A stretch of 64,000 bases of DNA from Deferribacteres bacterium (GCA_020633655.1 JACKDF010000004.1:186001-250000); one strand, 5' to 3'; positions 53,683-63,136 are shown, counted from the stretch's first letter. Made by a program: numbers and translations. Notes: generated by a model from the sequence alone, not told the origin.

Positions 53683-54222
53683 TTAGACACCGGGTAAGAT
53701 ATTTGTAAATTGGTATTCTTCCACATAAAAACCCGCAGAGGCATCAAACTCTGTTTCGCCCCACTGCTCGATGCTGAGTGTTTTTTCATCGTCTTCGTCT
53801 ATAAAATCCCAAACGATGAATTCTTTTCCGGTATTTGATTTGCCTTCGAACATCAATCCTGGGCCTGATTCATCGAGATAGTAAATAGTCTCTTTATAGG
53901 TCAGCTGTTCGGGAGGATCATCGTGATCGATAATGTGTTGTTTTATACCGCTGCCAAGCGCACCAAGCGGTATCTTCTTGTTGAGTGTCCACACGACTTC
54001 ATCATCTTCTTCGCGCTCAAGAAAAAGTTTCTCCCGTCCACTTTCCAATTCCCATTCTTCGCTTTCATAACCATCGTCAAATTGGTAGCGCCGGTAACTC
54101 TTTACTTCCCAGGTTTTTAAATCGTAGTCCAAAAAAAAGCCGATCTTGAGTTTAGATAATTCAAGATCAGCTAACGGATCGAATTCATCTTCCGGTTTTT
54201 TAAATTTATCGAAAAATCCCAT
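53683..54222 (-). CDS. DUF4178 protein
   Basis: 179 residues, acidic, without signal or membrane helix. Core strands LKIGFFLDYDLKTWEVKSYRRY, DGYESEEWELESGREKLFL and SIEQWGETEFDASAGFYVEE match DUF4178. This family is found alongside PspA, DUF350 and membrane spermidine-synthase genes. First gene of the cluster; function unknown. Confidence 0.8.
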   Translation of the reverse strand: MGFFDKFKKPEDEFDPLADLELSKLKIGFFLDYDLKTWEVKSYRRYQFDDGYESEEWELESGREKLFLEREEDDEVVWTLNKKIPLGALGSGIKQHIIDHDDPPEQLTYKETIYYLDESGPGLMFEGKSNTGKEFIVWDFIDEDDEKTLSIEQWGETEFDASAGFYVEEYQFTNILPGV

Positions 54223-54248
54223 TTCGGAGCTCCTTAAATGAAAATGCA

Positions 54249-54396
54249 GTAAACTTACTCCAATACGGCCACTTGATGGCTATGGTTGCAAATCAGGAAA
54301 CAAATTCGAATTACACCACATCGATTATCGTTTGAGAGTTGTTTGCTTGAACGATTTGCAAAGGGTAAAAATAAGTAAGTTTACCTGGAATGTCAA
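54249..54396 (-). promoter_or_regulatory. Promoter and inverted-repeat pair upstream of the PspA cluster
   Basis: On the minus strand TTGACA (54391-54396) and TATTTT (54368-54373) with a 17-bp spacer. The spacer contains GTAAACTTACT (54374-54384 as AGTAAGTTTAC on the plus strand), and an inverted copy lies at 54249-54259, near the first gene. This could be an operator pair allowing looping. The rest of 54260-54621 shows no gene. Confidence 0.5.
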
Positions 54397-54621
54397 CAAG
54401 AACATCAGTGTCGCTCTTGTCTCATAAATAATTGAATTTTATAGGTTCTGTACACCGTATTGAGAAATATTATTCAAAATTAATTCTTGAATTTACAATC
54501 CTGTTTTGCTCATGCAGTATTCCTGGTAAATGAGGGAGTTGAAATATTTCTGGCTCCATACCGGGATTGTGGATTTAGCAACATTTGTTGAAGAAGCATG
54601 CTCGTTATTCGATGTTTCGAA

Positions 54622-55233
54622 TTACTGTTTTTCGGCGATCAAGAGATATTTCTCTGCGTGTTCCGTGGCAAGGAGAACCTTAAATTGATGCAGCCTCACC
54701 AGAACGGCTAATTGGTCGACGGGTTGTAAAATATCACTGGAAACGCATTTCTCAATAGTGGCGTGCATCGCATTAAGTTGCGCGTGTCCTTGCACATGCA
54801 TAATGACAAGCAGGCCATGTTTAGCCAGACAGCGGTAAAATTCCGAGAGAACCGTTTCGGGCCTTTTAAAATGAGGAAAAACACTGAAACAGAAAATTGT
54901 ATTAAATTGTTCGTGTACGAAGGGAAGCTTGTGAGCATCTCCATGGATAAATAGTGCTTCCGTTGCTGATTTGAGTTTTGTTCGACCCACTTCGAGCATC
55001 CTTTTCGAAATATCAAGCTCGATGATTGGAAAGGCTCCCGTGGATTTTTCACGTAAATAGGGTATCATCACTCCCGTACCATTTCCAATGTCCAGAATTG
55101 GATGATTTAATGGGGGAACATCTTCCAGCATGACTTTTTTAATCCGAGCTCTTAAATCATCTGTCCAAATATCGTCCCAGGTTTCAGCTAACCCGTCAAA
55201 AAAAGATGCTTGTGAGAGTATTTTTTTGCTCAT
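54622..55233 (-). CDS. Class I SAM-dependent methyltransferase
   Basis: 203 residues. The fold shows motif I ILDIGNGTGVMIPYL, the acidic residue at IIELDISKRMLEVG (end of strand 2), and FNTIFCFSVFPHFKRPE. It resembles methyltransferases of the UbiE/Methyltransf_11 group; the substrate is unknown. The start overlaps the end of the preceding membrane-protein gene by 4 bp, so the two are coupled and may act on the same compound. Confidence 0.82.
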   Translation of the reverse strand: MSKKILSQASFFDGLAETWDDIWTDDLRARIKKVMLEDVPPLNHPILDIGNGTGVMIPYLREKSTGAFPIIELDISKRMLEVGRTKLKSATEALFIHGDAHKLPFVHEQFNTIFCFSVFPHFKRPETVLSEFYRCLAKHGLLVIMHVQGHAQLNAMHATIEKCVSSDILQPVDQLAVLVRLHQFKVLLATEHAEKYLLIAEKQ

Positions 55234-55769
55234 CGACGCTGATTCCGGTTTTGTATAAAATAAGTTGGTGCGGTTTTACGCATAATATTTAAAATCAGAG
55301 GAATGACAATGAGTTGCATCAAAATTCCAGGAATACCACTCATGACCAGTCCGATTGAAAAAAGAGGGTGATCGAACCCCAAAAGCGGTGCAATTGCAAC
55401 TACTGCCAACCATAAAACGAATCGATCAATGGCGATAGCAACAGGCAAAGCCAGCCAAATTGTAAAATCGTAGTGGACATAAAGAAGTGACAGACTCAGG
55501 GCAATAAGTCCAAGTTCTACGAGCATAATTGGCAAAACCGGTGGAACAATTGGAGGCATGCCCGTCATTAAATAGGAGATAATTGGGGCTAGAATAGCAA
55601 CGGTTACGGCGTATTTCCAGGTAAGGAATATGCCAGCAAGCATAATTGGAAGGAACATTGGTAAAAAAGTCGATCCCAAACCAATCATATGAAAAAGCAT
55701 GGGGAAAATGATTGCCAATGCTATAAAAAGTGATGCTCTAACTGTTAGGTAAATGTCGGTGTTGGGCAT
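55230..55769 (-). CDS. S-component-like membrane protein (ECF transporter type)
   Basis: 179 residues with about six hydrophobic helices (ALAIIFPMLFHMIGLGS, MFLPIMLAGIFLTWKYAV and others). The pattern resembles S components of ECF vitamin transporters, but no ligand-specific motif can be named. ATG 55769 has a GAGAAG sequence upstream and is preferred to a longer frame at 55808. No energy-coupling genes are nearby. Confidence 0.55.
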   Translation of the reverse strand: MPNTDIYLTVRASLFIALAIIFPMLFHMIGLGSTFLPMFLPIMLAGIFLTWKYAVTVAILAPIISYLMTGMPPIVPPVLPIMLVELGLIALSLSLLYVHYDFTIWLALPVAIAIDRFVLWLAVVAIAPLLGFDHPLFSIGLVMSGIPGILMQLIVIPLILNIMRKTAPTYFIQNRNQRR

Positions 55770-55810
55770 TATCTTCTCACGATGAATGCATGAGCTATTG
55801 TTTGGCAAGT

Positions 55811-55960
55811 GTCCAGGCTGTGTAAAAATACGGCGTAAACCGGTCGCTGAGTCTGTCGAAGCGCCCGGTTGAGCTTGAGTCCGGCTTCGACACTTCGACT
55901 TGACTCAGTGCAGACAAGCTCAGCCTCCATGTGGTTTAAACGTTTTCACACAGTCTGGTC
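55811..55960. repeat. 150-bp inverted-terminal-repeat element, copy B
   Basis: The reverse complement aligns with 42368-42517 without gaps, about 128 of 150 identical. Ends GTCCAGGC / GTCTGGTC are inverted, with imperfect terminal repeats of about 28 bp. It lies upstream of the STAS gene. The rest of 55961-56231 shows no gene. Confidence 0.8.
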
Positions 55961-56231
55961 GTATTGAATGATGTATAGACTTTAACTTTTGAGTGACGAA
56001 AATAGAGACGTTTGTAAAGAATGTCAATTCTTTTATAGGATTATTTTTAATGTTTTTCAGATATGAAATTTATGGCTTGATAGCCGTGTTTAAGTGGATC
56101 TTCAATAACGCAGGTTACTGGCTGGATGTATTATTTTCCTTGACTTTTTAGGGCTTTTATACTACAATAAAAGCCAATTAAAACAGATAGTTCTCGCAAT
56201 TCCATGTTCATGATATAAAGAGGAGGATTGG

Positions 56232-56570
56232 ATGAAGTTAAAAACTGAAATGATGGATGATGTAGCCGTTGTTAGCCTTGATGGCAAATTAATGGGTGGT
56301 CCCCCGGCTTCGGATGTTATTCGAAATGAGGTTTACAGTTTACTAAATCAGAACACCAAAAAAATTGTGTTTGACCTGGAAAAAGTGACGCGGATGAACA
56401 GCTCCGGTCTCGGTATTCTCATATCAAATTTAACCTCGATCAAAAGCAAGGGTGGCGACTTAAAATTAGCTGCATTGAATGAGAATATGAAAGGCATTAT
56501 GGTAATGACGAAATTGAATACGATTTTTGAAATTTCGACTACCGCCGAAGAAGCAGTTAAAAGTTTTTAG
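56232..56570 (+). CDS. STAS-domain anti-sigma-factor antagonist
   Basis: 112 residues, a single STAS domain with the phosphorylatable Ser in KVTRMNSSGLGILISN (about residues 55-66). Its phosphorylation state probably decides binding of a partner kinase or anti-sigma factor. It sits 17 bp upstream of the SpoIIE-type phosphatase, so the pair forms the output and phosphatase parts of a partner-switching module. No anti-sigma kinase is seen in the window. GGAGGA precedes the ATG. Confidence 0.88.
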   Translation: MKLKTEMMDDVAVVSLDGKLMGGPPASDVIRNEVYSLLNQNTKKIVFDLEKVTRMNSSGLGILISNLTSIKSKGGDLKLAALNENMKGIMVMTKLNTIFEISTTAEEAVKSF

Positions 56571-56587
56571 CCTTTCGGTGAATACAT

Positions 56588-58336
56588 TTGAACTTGATTG
56601 ATAATCAAATTAAACACATCTCGGATGTCTTATCAAAATTTTCCCAGCTCAAAAAGAGTGAAATTCTTTTTTACACTTTTTGTGACAATTTGAAACGTGG
56701 TTTGAGAGCTAATTTAGCTCTCTTTTTCTTTTATCATACTCCTGCCGGCTCGAAACCTAGTTTTACCCTCTATCCCGCCAAATGGCCGCAAAACTTCGAT
56801 AAAAATATCACGCTGGATGCTACTTCCAATTTATGGCAATTCATTAAATCACATGAAATTAGTCCAATTGCGGATGATAGCTTAGCATCGTCGCCTTTGG
56901 CCGTTGTGCCACAGTTAGTATCGCGATCTAATATTGCTTACTTGCTTATACCAGTTAAAAAAAACAATCGATGGATCGGCTTTTTTCTTTTTGGATTTGA
57001 TGAATTGCCCGAAGATAAATTCGCTGAGGTGAACAAAATCTGGCCGCAATTGGAACTGGTGGCAGTTGATTTATTGGAAGACAAGTGGAAAAAAGATAAA
57101 GTACCAAAAGATACCGCTGAGCGGGATGCTTTACTGAAGCTTGCACAAAAATTGAGTTCATCACTGAAGCTGGAACACATTTTAAAACAAATGGTTCAGG
57201 CATTGATGAACGTAGTCAAATTTGATAAAGCTGTTGTTTTCCTGATTAACGAACAGACAGATGAATTTGACTTTAAGTATGCCTTTGGTTTTAGCGACGA
57301 GGTAATAGATAAGTTGCATTTGAAGTTGGATGAGGGGATCACGGGATGGGTGGCGCAAGCAGGCAAAGCTATGATTATCCCGGATGTGACGAAAGAAAAA
57401 CGGTACGTGGAAGTGGATGCCCGCATCAAAAGTGAAGTTTCTGTACCCATTCGCTCCGGCAGAAAAACGATTGGCGTTTTTTCTTTGAGTAGCGTTTTGC
57501 TAAACGCTTTCAATAAGGAACAACTACAAATGCTTGAAGCTTTTGCGAGCTCTGCAAGCATCGCACTGCAAAATGCACGCTTGTACCAACACATGGTGCA
57601 AAAACGAGAGCTTGATAAAGATTTGCAGGTTGCAAAAAAAATTCAGAAAGCTCTCTTGCAACGGCGTCTGCCACAGTCGAATAAGATTGTACTCGCGGCA
57701 TACAATAAACCCAGCAAACAAGTTGGTGGTGATTTATACAATGTTATTCAACTTATGAGTGGAAACATTTTGCTCTCCGTTGGGGATATTGCCGGGAAAG
57801 GTGTTTCCGGTGCACTCCTCATGGCCACCTTGCAAGCGATTTACCGCACAGAAATTCGACGTCACCAGGAAGTGAACGAACTGCTTCAGGACGTAAACAG
57901 GCAATTTGCTGACACTATTGAAGTTGGTCGATTTGCCACATTTTTTCACTCTGTGATTATTCCGACGGAAAATAAAATTGAATTTTGCAGTGCTGGTCAT
58001 AACCCGGCTATCGTTTTGCATCGAAATGGTAAGTATGAATTACTCGAAGCAACGGGTATTATTTTGGGTTTGTTGAAAGATGCGAAATATTCTAAAAAAG
58101 TTGTTGCGTTTGAACCAGGAGATGTGTTAGTTGCATATTCTGATGGAGTCACAGAAGCAGAGAATGAATACGAAGAACAGTTTGGCATGGGTCGATTGGT
58201 CAAGGTGATCAAGGAAGCCAAATCAAAAAATGCATCGGGAATAAAAAAGCATATTCTCGATTCCTTGCGACATTTTAGCAAACACATTATTCACCAGGAT
58301 GATATTACAATTGTAGTTGCCAAGTATAAAATATGA
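56588..58336 (+). CDS. GAF-domain SpoIIE-type (PP2C) serine phosphatase
   Basis: 582 residues. An N-terminal sensory region (about 1-165) precedes a GAF domain (about 190-330, with TGWVAQAGKAMIIPDV) and a PP2C/SpoIIE domain (about 345-580). The metal-binding residues lie in LSVGDIAGKGVSGALLMAT, in VAYSDGVTEAENE, and in HQDDITIVVAKYK at the end. It should dephosphorylate the STAS protein encoded just upstream, in response to a ligand bound by the GAF domain. TTG 56588 is the start; the ribosome site is weak. Overlaps the next gene by 4 bp. Confidence 0.88.
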   Translation: MNLIDNQIKHISDVLSKFSQLKKSEILFYTFCDNLKRGLRANLALFFFYHTPAGSKPSFTLYPAKWPQNFDKNITLDATSNLWQFIKSHEISPIADDSLASSPLAVVPQLVSRSNIAYLLIPVKKNNRWIGFFLFGFDELPEDKFAEVNKIWPQLELVAVDLLEDKWKKDKVPKDTAERDALLKLAQKLSSSLKLEHILKQMVQALMNVVKFDKAVVFLINEQTDEFDFKYAFGFSDEVIDKLHLKLDEGITGWVAQAGKAMIIPDVTKEKRYVEVDARIKSEVSVPIRSGRKTIGVFSLSSVLLNAFNKEQLQMLEAFASSASIALQNARLYQHMVQKRELDKDLQVAKKIQKALLQRRLPQSNKIVLAAYNKPSKQVGGDLYNVIQLMSGNILLSVGDIAGKGVSGALLMATLQAIYRTEIRRHQEVNELLQDVNRQFADTIEVGRFATFFHSVIIPTENKIEFCSAGHNPAIVLHRNGKYELLEATGIILGLLKDAKYSKKVVAFEPGDVLVAYSDGVTEAENEYEEQFGMGRLVKVIKEAKSKNASGIKKHILDSLRHFSKHIIHQDDITIVVAKYKI

Positions 58337-59847
58337 GTAATTGCAGGTCCATCGTAGATTTGCTCTACGATAATGTTAAAATTTATGGAAAAAAGATCGC
58401 CCTGAAATATGGCGAAAAGACCTACACCTTTGAGGAATTTAAAGTTCACGTTGAGGAGGTAGCCGCAGGGATTGACGCCCTGGGCTTACGACGCGGCATG
58501 CGAGCCGCGATTATGCTGCCCAATAAGCCTGAATTCGCATTTCTCTACTACGCCTTGTTACGTCAAGGTATCGAAATCATTCCTCTCAATATCCTTAACA
58601 AAAGTACTGAACTCAATCACATTTTAAATGATTCAAAAGCGGATGCAATTATCGCATGGGATAAATTTGCAGACGTAATTATCCCCGCTGTTGAAGGACT
58701 GGAAAAATGCAAATACCAATTGTATATCGGAAATTCGACGCCGCAGGGAGGAATCAATCTCGAAGAGATTTGGCGGAAAAACAGACCTACTCCAGCCCGC
58801 GCTGAAATTAAAACCGATGATATTGCGCTTATTTTTTACACAGCAGGTGTTGGGGAACAGGCGCGTGGCGCAGCACTATCAAATGACAGTGTGATGCTTA
58901 CTGTCCAAAGCATAGCAGAAACCTTCCTGTTTAATAGTGCGGATAAAGTTCTGGCTACGTTACCTCTGTTTAATACCCTTGGGCAATTTGTCGCGATGAA
59001 TGTACCAATCGCGATTGGAGCGACCATCGTTTTACACCCAAAATTTGAAAGTGAACGTGTAATTGAAGCGCTGATAAAAGATGAAATAACAGTCCTTCCG
59101 GGTGTACCTTCAATTTTCGATTCAATCCTGGAAGAACTTCCCGAACAATCAATAGCGCATAACCTCCGCTTGTGTTTATCCAGCGGGGCTCCCCTTTCGG
59201 AAAATACATTTACACAGTTTCAAAACAGATTAAATGTTCCCATTATAGAAGGTTATGGTTTATCAGAATGCTCCCCACTGGTGACCTCAAATCGAATCTA
59301 TCGCGAGCAAAAGCATGGCACAGTCGGATGGCCATTACCTGACGTTGATTTGAAAATAGTTGACGACCAGCAAAGGGACGTTTTACAAGGCGAGATTGGT
59401 GAAATATTGATTCGAAGCAAACAGGTAATGTGCTATTATCTCAACAGGCCACAGGCAACAAAAGCTGTTTTAAACGATGGTTGGTTGAAAACAGGTGATG
59501 TAGGCAGAATCGATGCGGATGGCTATCTCTGTCTCGTTGATCGAAAAAAAGATCTGATTTTAAAAGGCGGTTTTCACGTCTATCCGAAAGAAATAGAACT
59601 GATACTCAATGCGCACCCGAAAGTGATGCAGTCAGCCGTCGTTGGGCAAACAACCAGCGATTCTAATGAATGTATCACTGCATTTATTTTACTGCGCCCG
59701 GGCGAGCAGGCAACAATTGCCGAACTGCGCAGTTATTGCCTGGAAAAAATGGCTGCTTATAAATGCCCTGAAAAATTTGAATTTCGTGATCAATTTCCCA
59801 AAAGCAGCACAGGTAAAATACTCAAAAGAGCTTTGCGTGAAGAGTGA
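58333..59847 (+). CDS. AMP-forming acyl-CoA synthetase-like ligase
   Basis: 504 residues of the ANL superfamily. Core motifs include VPIIEGYGLSECSPLV, WLKTGDVGRIDADGYL, LVDRKKDLILKGGFHVYPKE and the catalytic Lys in PKSSTGKILKRALREE. The P-loop is degenerate (YTAGVGEQARGAALSN in place of TSGTTGxPKG), so catalysis or ATP handling may be altered. The start overlaps the phosphatase (ATGA), which links the enzyme to signalling. Substrate is probably a fatty or similar acid; unknown. Confidence 0.82.
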   Translation: MSNCRSIVDLLYDNVKIYGKKIALKYGEKTYTFEEFKVHVEEVAAGIDALGLRRGMRAAIMLPNKPEFAFLYYALLRQGIEIIPLNILNKSTELNHILNDSKADAIIAWDKFADVIIPAVEGLEKCKYQLYIGNSTPQGGINLEEIWRKNRPTPARAEIKTDDIALIFYTAGVGEQARGAALSNDSVMLTVQSIAETFLFNSADKVLATLPLFNTLGQFVAMNVPIAIGATIVLHPKFESERVIEALIKDEITVLPGVPSIFDSILEELPEQSIAHNLRLCLSSGAPLSENTFTQFQNRLNVPIIEGYGLSECSPLVTSNRIYREQKHGTVGWPLPDVDLKIVDDQQRDVLQGEIGEILIRSKQVMCYYLNRPQATKAVLNDGWLKTGDVGRIDADGYLCLVDRKKDLILKGGFHVYPKEIELILNAHPKVMQSAVVGQTTSDSNECITAFILLRPGEQATIAELRSYCLEKMAAYKCPEKFEFRDQFPKSSTGKILKRALREE

Positions 59848-60094
59848 ATTACACAAGAATTTTTAATCGTTCAGTATTGTTTATCTGAACCTTCTCCATA
59901 TAATTTTGGATATTCTGATTTAATATAGATGAACAGCTCATTGATCAATCATTTGTAATGTGAAAATAATTAATCCATTGCAGCGTTGTCTTATCGCTTT
60001 GTTTGCGCACAGCAGATTACCATTAGAGAAATGCTGCAAGATCTGATAACTAATATTTCTGATGATTTAACCTGTGAAAACAGGGGAGGCTATT

Positions 60095-62176
60095 TTGAAA
60101 GAATATTCAACAGAAACGATTCGAAACGTTGCTCTCATTTCACATGCGACAGTCGGTAAAACATCGCTTGCCGAAGCATTGCTTTATTCAGCGGACCACA
60201 TCAATCGGATGGGAACCATTGACGATGGCTCCACCGCTTCGGATTATCACGAGGATGAAATTAATCGTAAATTTTCTATCTCTACGGCACTTATTCACTG
60301 CTTATGGAAAGACAAAAAAATAAACATTGTAGACACACCTGGTTATTCTGATTTCATCGGAGAAGTCGTTGGTGCTTCAGGTGTTGTTGAAACTTCTGTT
60401 GTGCTCGTAAATGCTGTGGCTGGAGTAGAGGTCGGTACCGAATTGACGTTTAAAGTTGCCACAAAACACAATAATTCCATCCTGTTTTTCATCAATCTCT
60501 GTGATCGTGAACATTCCAGTTTTGATAACACAGTTACAAGTATTCAGGAATCATTTGGAACAGGTGCTATTCCGGTACAGATCGCTGTGAACTGTGGCGA
60601 GGGATTTAATAAAATTATTGATTTGTTGAGTATGAAACTTCTCACATTTGATGAGAATGGCAAAGCAACAGCCAGTGATATACCAGGTGACTTGCAAGCC
60701 CAGGCTGACGCAGCTCGTGAAAGTCTTATTGAAGCTATCGCTGAAACGGAAGATGCTTTGATGGAAAAATTCTTTGAAGAGGGTACGCTTTCTGATGAGG
60801 AGATACAAACCGGCTTGCAAAAAGGAATCAGCGAAGGATCAATTTATCCAATCCTTGTTGGATCAGCAACGAAGGCTATTGGTTCTGAGCAATTGTTGAA
60901 TTTTGTGGCTGATTACTGCCCATCACCATTGAAAAATTCGGAAGTTGTCGGCACAAATACCAGTGGTGAGGGTGAAATCAAATTCCCCGCTACTTCTGAC
61001 AGCTCTCTCTCAGCGCAAGTATTTAAAACCGTCTCTGAACAACATCTTGGCGAGTTAACTTATTTTCGTGTCTATTCCGGACGGATACAGTCGAGTGCAG
61101 AAATTTATAATTCGAGCCGGAATAAAGCCGAAAAAATCGGTCAGCTTTATGTCATGAATGGTAAGAAAAGAACCGATGTCCCCGCAATTGCAGCTGGTGA
61201 TATTGGTGCAGCGGTAAAACTGAAAGACACACACACCGGTAATACGCTGTGCATGAAAGCGAAGCAGCTCATTCTGCCCAAAATTGAGTTTCCGGAACCA
61301 GTAATTCGCACGGCAATTGAGGCACGCAAAAAAGGCGAAGAAGAAAAAATTGCTACAGGTCTTGCGACACTGCACGAAGAAGATCCAACCTTTATCGTAA
61401 CAGTAGATCCTGAACTGCACCAGACGATTCTCTCCGGACAAGGCGAGTTACATCTGGATGTTATCGTACGTAAGCTTTCAGAGAAATATGGAACCGAAGT
61501 TGATCTTGTTGAACCGAAAATTCCATATCGTGAAACTATCCGTAAAAAAGTCGAAGGACAAAGCAAATATAAAAAACAAAGCGGTGGTCGGGGGCAATAT
61601 GGTGACGTTCATTTGCGACTCGAGCCGATGGGCCGTGGTGAAGGCTTCGAGTTTGCCGATGAAATCGTCGGTGGTGTTGTCCCGGGAAAATACATTCCCG
61701 CAGTGGAAAAGGGTATTCGGGAAGCGCTTGTGGGCGGTGTAATTTCTGGCTGCCAGGTCGTCGATGTGAAAGCCGCCTTGTATTATGGGAGTTATCATAC
61801 TGTTGACTCCTCCGATATGGCCTTTAAAATTGCAGCATCGATGGGATTTCGTAAATTGTTTAAACAGGCAGATCCTGTGTTGCTTGAGCCTATTTACGAT
61901 GTTGAAATCCGGGTTCCGGAAGAATATATGGGTGATGTGATGGGTGATATTTCCAGTAAACGTGGTAAAATATCCGGAATGGAAGCTGAAGGTAAATTCC
62001 AGGTAATCAAGGCGAAAGTGCCACTCTCCGAACTTTACAAGTATTCCACAACCTTGCGTTCGCTTACCCATGGACGTGGAATCCATAACAGAGCTTTTTC
62101 TCATTATGAAGAAGCGCCACATGATGTACAGAAGAAAGTTATGGAAGCTTACGAAGCCGAGAAAGAAAACAATTAG
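60095..62176 (+). CDS. EF-G paralogue (FusA2 type)
   Basis: 693 residues with all five EF-G domains. G1 is ISHATVGKTSLAEAL, G3 DTPGYSDF and G5 GSA, but G4 reads INLCDRE where NKxD is normal, so the guanine-binding Lys is absent. TTG 60095 is chosen because GGGGAGG at 60083-60089 is at ideal spacing; a GTG at 60074 lies upstream of that site. FusA2-like proteins are often secondary factors with altered GTPase behaviour; the main EF-G is probably elsewhere, with the str operon. The 220-bp gap before it shows no gene. Confidence 0.85.
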   Translation: MKEYSTETIRNVALISHATVGKTSLAEALLYSADHINRMGTIDDGSTASDYHEDEINRKFSISTALIHCLWKDKKINIVDTPGYSDFIGEVVGASGVVETSVVLVNAVAGVEVGTELTFKVATKHNNSILFFINLCDREHSSFDNTVTSIQESFGTGAIPVQIAVNCGEGFNKIIDLLSMKLLTFDENGKATASDIPGDLQAQADAARESLIEAIAETEDALMEKFFEEGTLSDEEIQTGLQKGISEGSIYPILVGSATKAIGSEQLLNFVADYCPSPLKNSEVVGTNTSGEGEIKFPATSDSSLSAQVFKTVSEQHLGELTYFRVYSGRIQSSAEIYNSSRNKAEKIGQLYVMNGKKRTDVPAIAAGDIGAAVKLKDTHTGNTLCMKAKQLILPKIEFPEPVIRTAIEARKKGEEEKIATGLATLHEEDPTFIVTVDPELHQTILSGQGELHLDVIVRKLSEKYGTEVDLVEPKIPYRETIRKKVEGQSKYKKQSGGRGQYGDVHLRLEPMGRGEGFEFADEIVGGVVPGKYIPAVEKGIREALVGGVISGCQVVDVKAALYYGSYHTVDSSDMAFKIAASMGFRKLFKQADPVLLEPIYDVEIRVPEEYMGDVMGDISSKRGKISGMEAEGKFQVIKAKVPLSELYKYSTTLRSLTHGRGIHNRAFSHYEEAPHDVQKKVMEAYEAEKENN

Positions 62177-62270
62177 CCTGTTTAACTCATAAACACGAGG
62201 ATTGGGTAGGGGATATTCCCTGCCCAACAGAATCTCTGCACAATGCACGAATAAACCAGGCAGAATTACC

Positions 62271-62297
62271 AAAGCCCCGTAAATCGGGGCTTTTTTT
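62271..62297 (+). terminator. Terminator after the EF-G paralogue
   Basis: A 9-bp stem AAAGCCCCG (62271-62279) / CGGGGCTTT (62285-62293) with a 5-nt loop and a T-run to 62297, between convergent genes. Confidence 0.85.
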
Positions 62298-63066
62298 AGC
62301 TCTTTTTTTTCACTTTTTGCCAGACATTTTCCATTTCATCAAGGGAAGCAGTAGAAATATCCCGGCCTTGTCCGGCAAAATGCTTTTCAATTTGTTTGAA
62401 CCGTATCGTGAATTTTCGAATAGTCTTTCGAAGGGAATCCTCCGCATTTGCATTGATAAAACGTCCAAGGTTAACAGCTGCAAATAATAGATCGCCGAAT
62501 TCATCTTCAATCAAATCTTTTTGACCACCCTCCAAAGCCTCTTTTAATTCATCAATTTCCTCATGCAGCTTATCCCAAACTCCATCTATTGAAGGCCAAT
62601 CAAAACCAACCGTAGCAGCTTTTTGTTGCAGTCGCTGTGCTCGACCCAGGGCTGGCATGTTTTGCGGTACACCATCGAGAACAGATTTCTTCCCCTCTTT
62701 GCGTTTCACTTTTTCCCAATGTATACTTTGTTCCTGAGCTGAGTTTATTTTCACATGCCCAAAAACGTGTGGATGCCGTGATACAAGTTTTTCGTTTATG
62801 TTATCAATAATGGTATTTATTGTGAAATTCTTATTTTCAAAGGCGATCTGCGCATGGAAAATGATTTGCAATAACAGATCCCCCAGTTCCTTTGGAAGTT
62901 CTTGAATATTTTCTTCATCAAGCATTTCCAATACTTCATAAGTTTCTTCTATAAGATAGGGACGTAAACTCAAGTGTGTCTGCTCTTTATCCCATGGGCA
63001 GCCGTTTTCTGATCGAAGGATTGCCATGATTTCCACGAGCCGTTCAAATTTTTCGCCTGTTCGCAT
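62296..63066 (-). CDS. mazG: Nucleoside triphosphate pyrophosphohydrolase MazG
   Basis: 256 residues with two MazG repeats. The first has CPWDKEQTHLSLRPYLIEET and ELPKELGDLLLQIIFHAQIA; the second has DEIDELKEALEGG and DLIEDEFGDLLFAAVNLGRF, where the EExxE and D residues bind metal. It hydrolyses (d)NTPs to monophosphates and pyrophosphate, and in some bacteria moderates ppGpp. Length and order are typical of the two-domain form. It converges on the EF-G paralogue. Confidence 0.95.
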   Translation of the reverse strand: MRTGEKFERLVEIMAILRSENGCPWDKEQTHLSLRPYLIEETYEVLEMLDEENIQELPKELGDLLLQIIFHAQIAFENKNFTINTIIDNINEKLVSRHPHVFGHVKINSAQEQSIHWEKVKRKEGKKSVLDGVPQNMPALGRAQRLQQKAATVGFDWPSIDGVWDKLHEEIDELKEALEGGQKDLIEDEFGDLLFAAVNLGRFINANAEDSLRKTIRKFTIRFKQIEKHFAGQGRDISTASLDEMENVWQKVKKKS

Positions 63067-63136
63067 TCAGTCTCCTGTTTATTTTGACTAAGGATAAACC
63101 TTTTGTCGATTTAGAAAAGTCTTGTATTAATATTAA

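Noticed and set aside
61478..62272. 264-codon open frame antisense to the EF-G paralogue
   Set aside because: Shadow frame across the terminator and EF-G gene; no conserved features.
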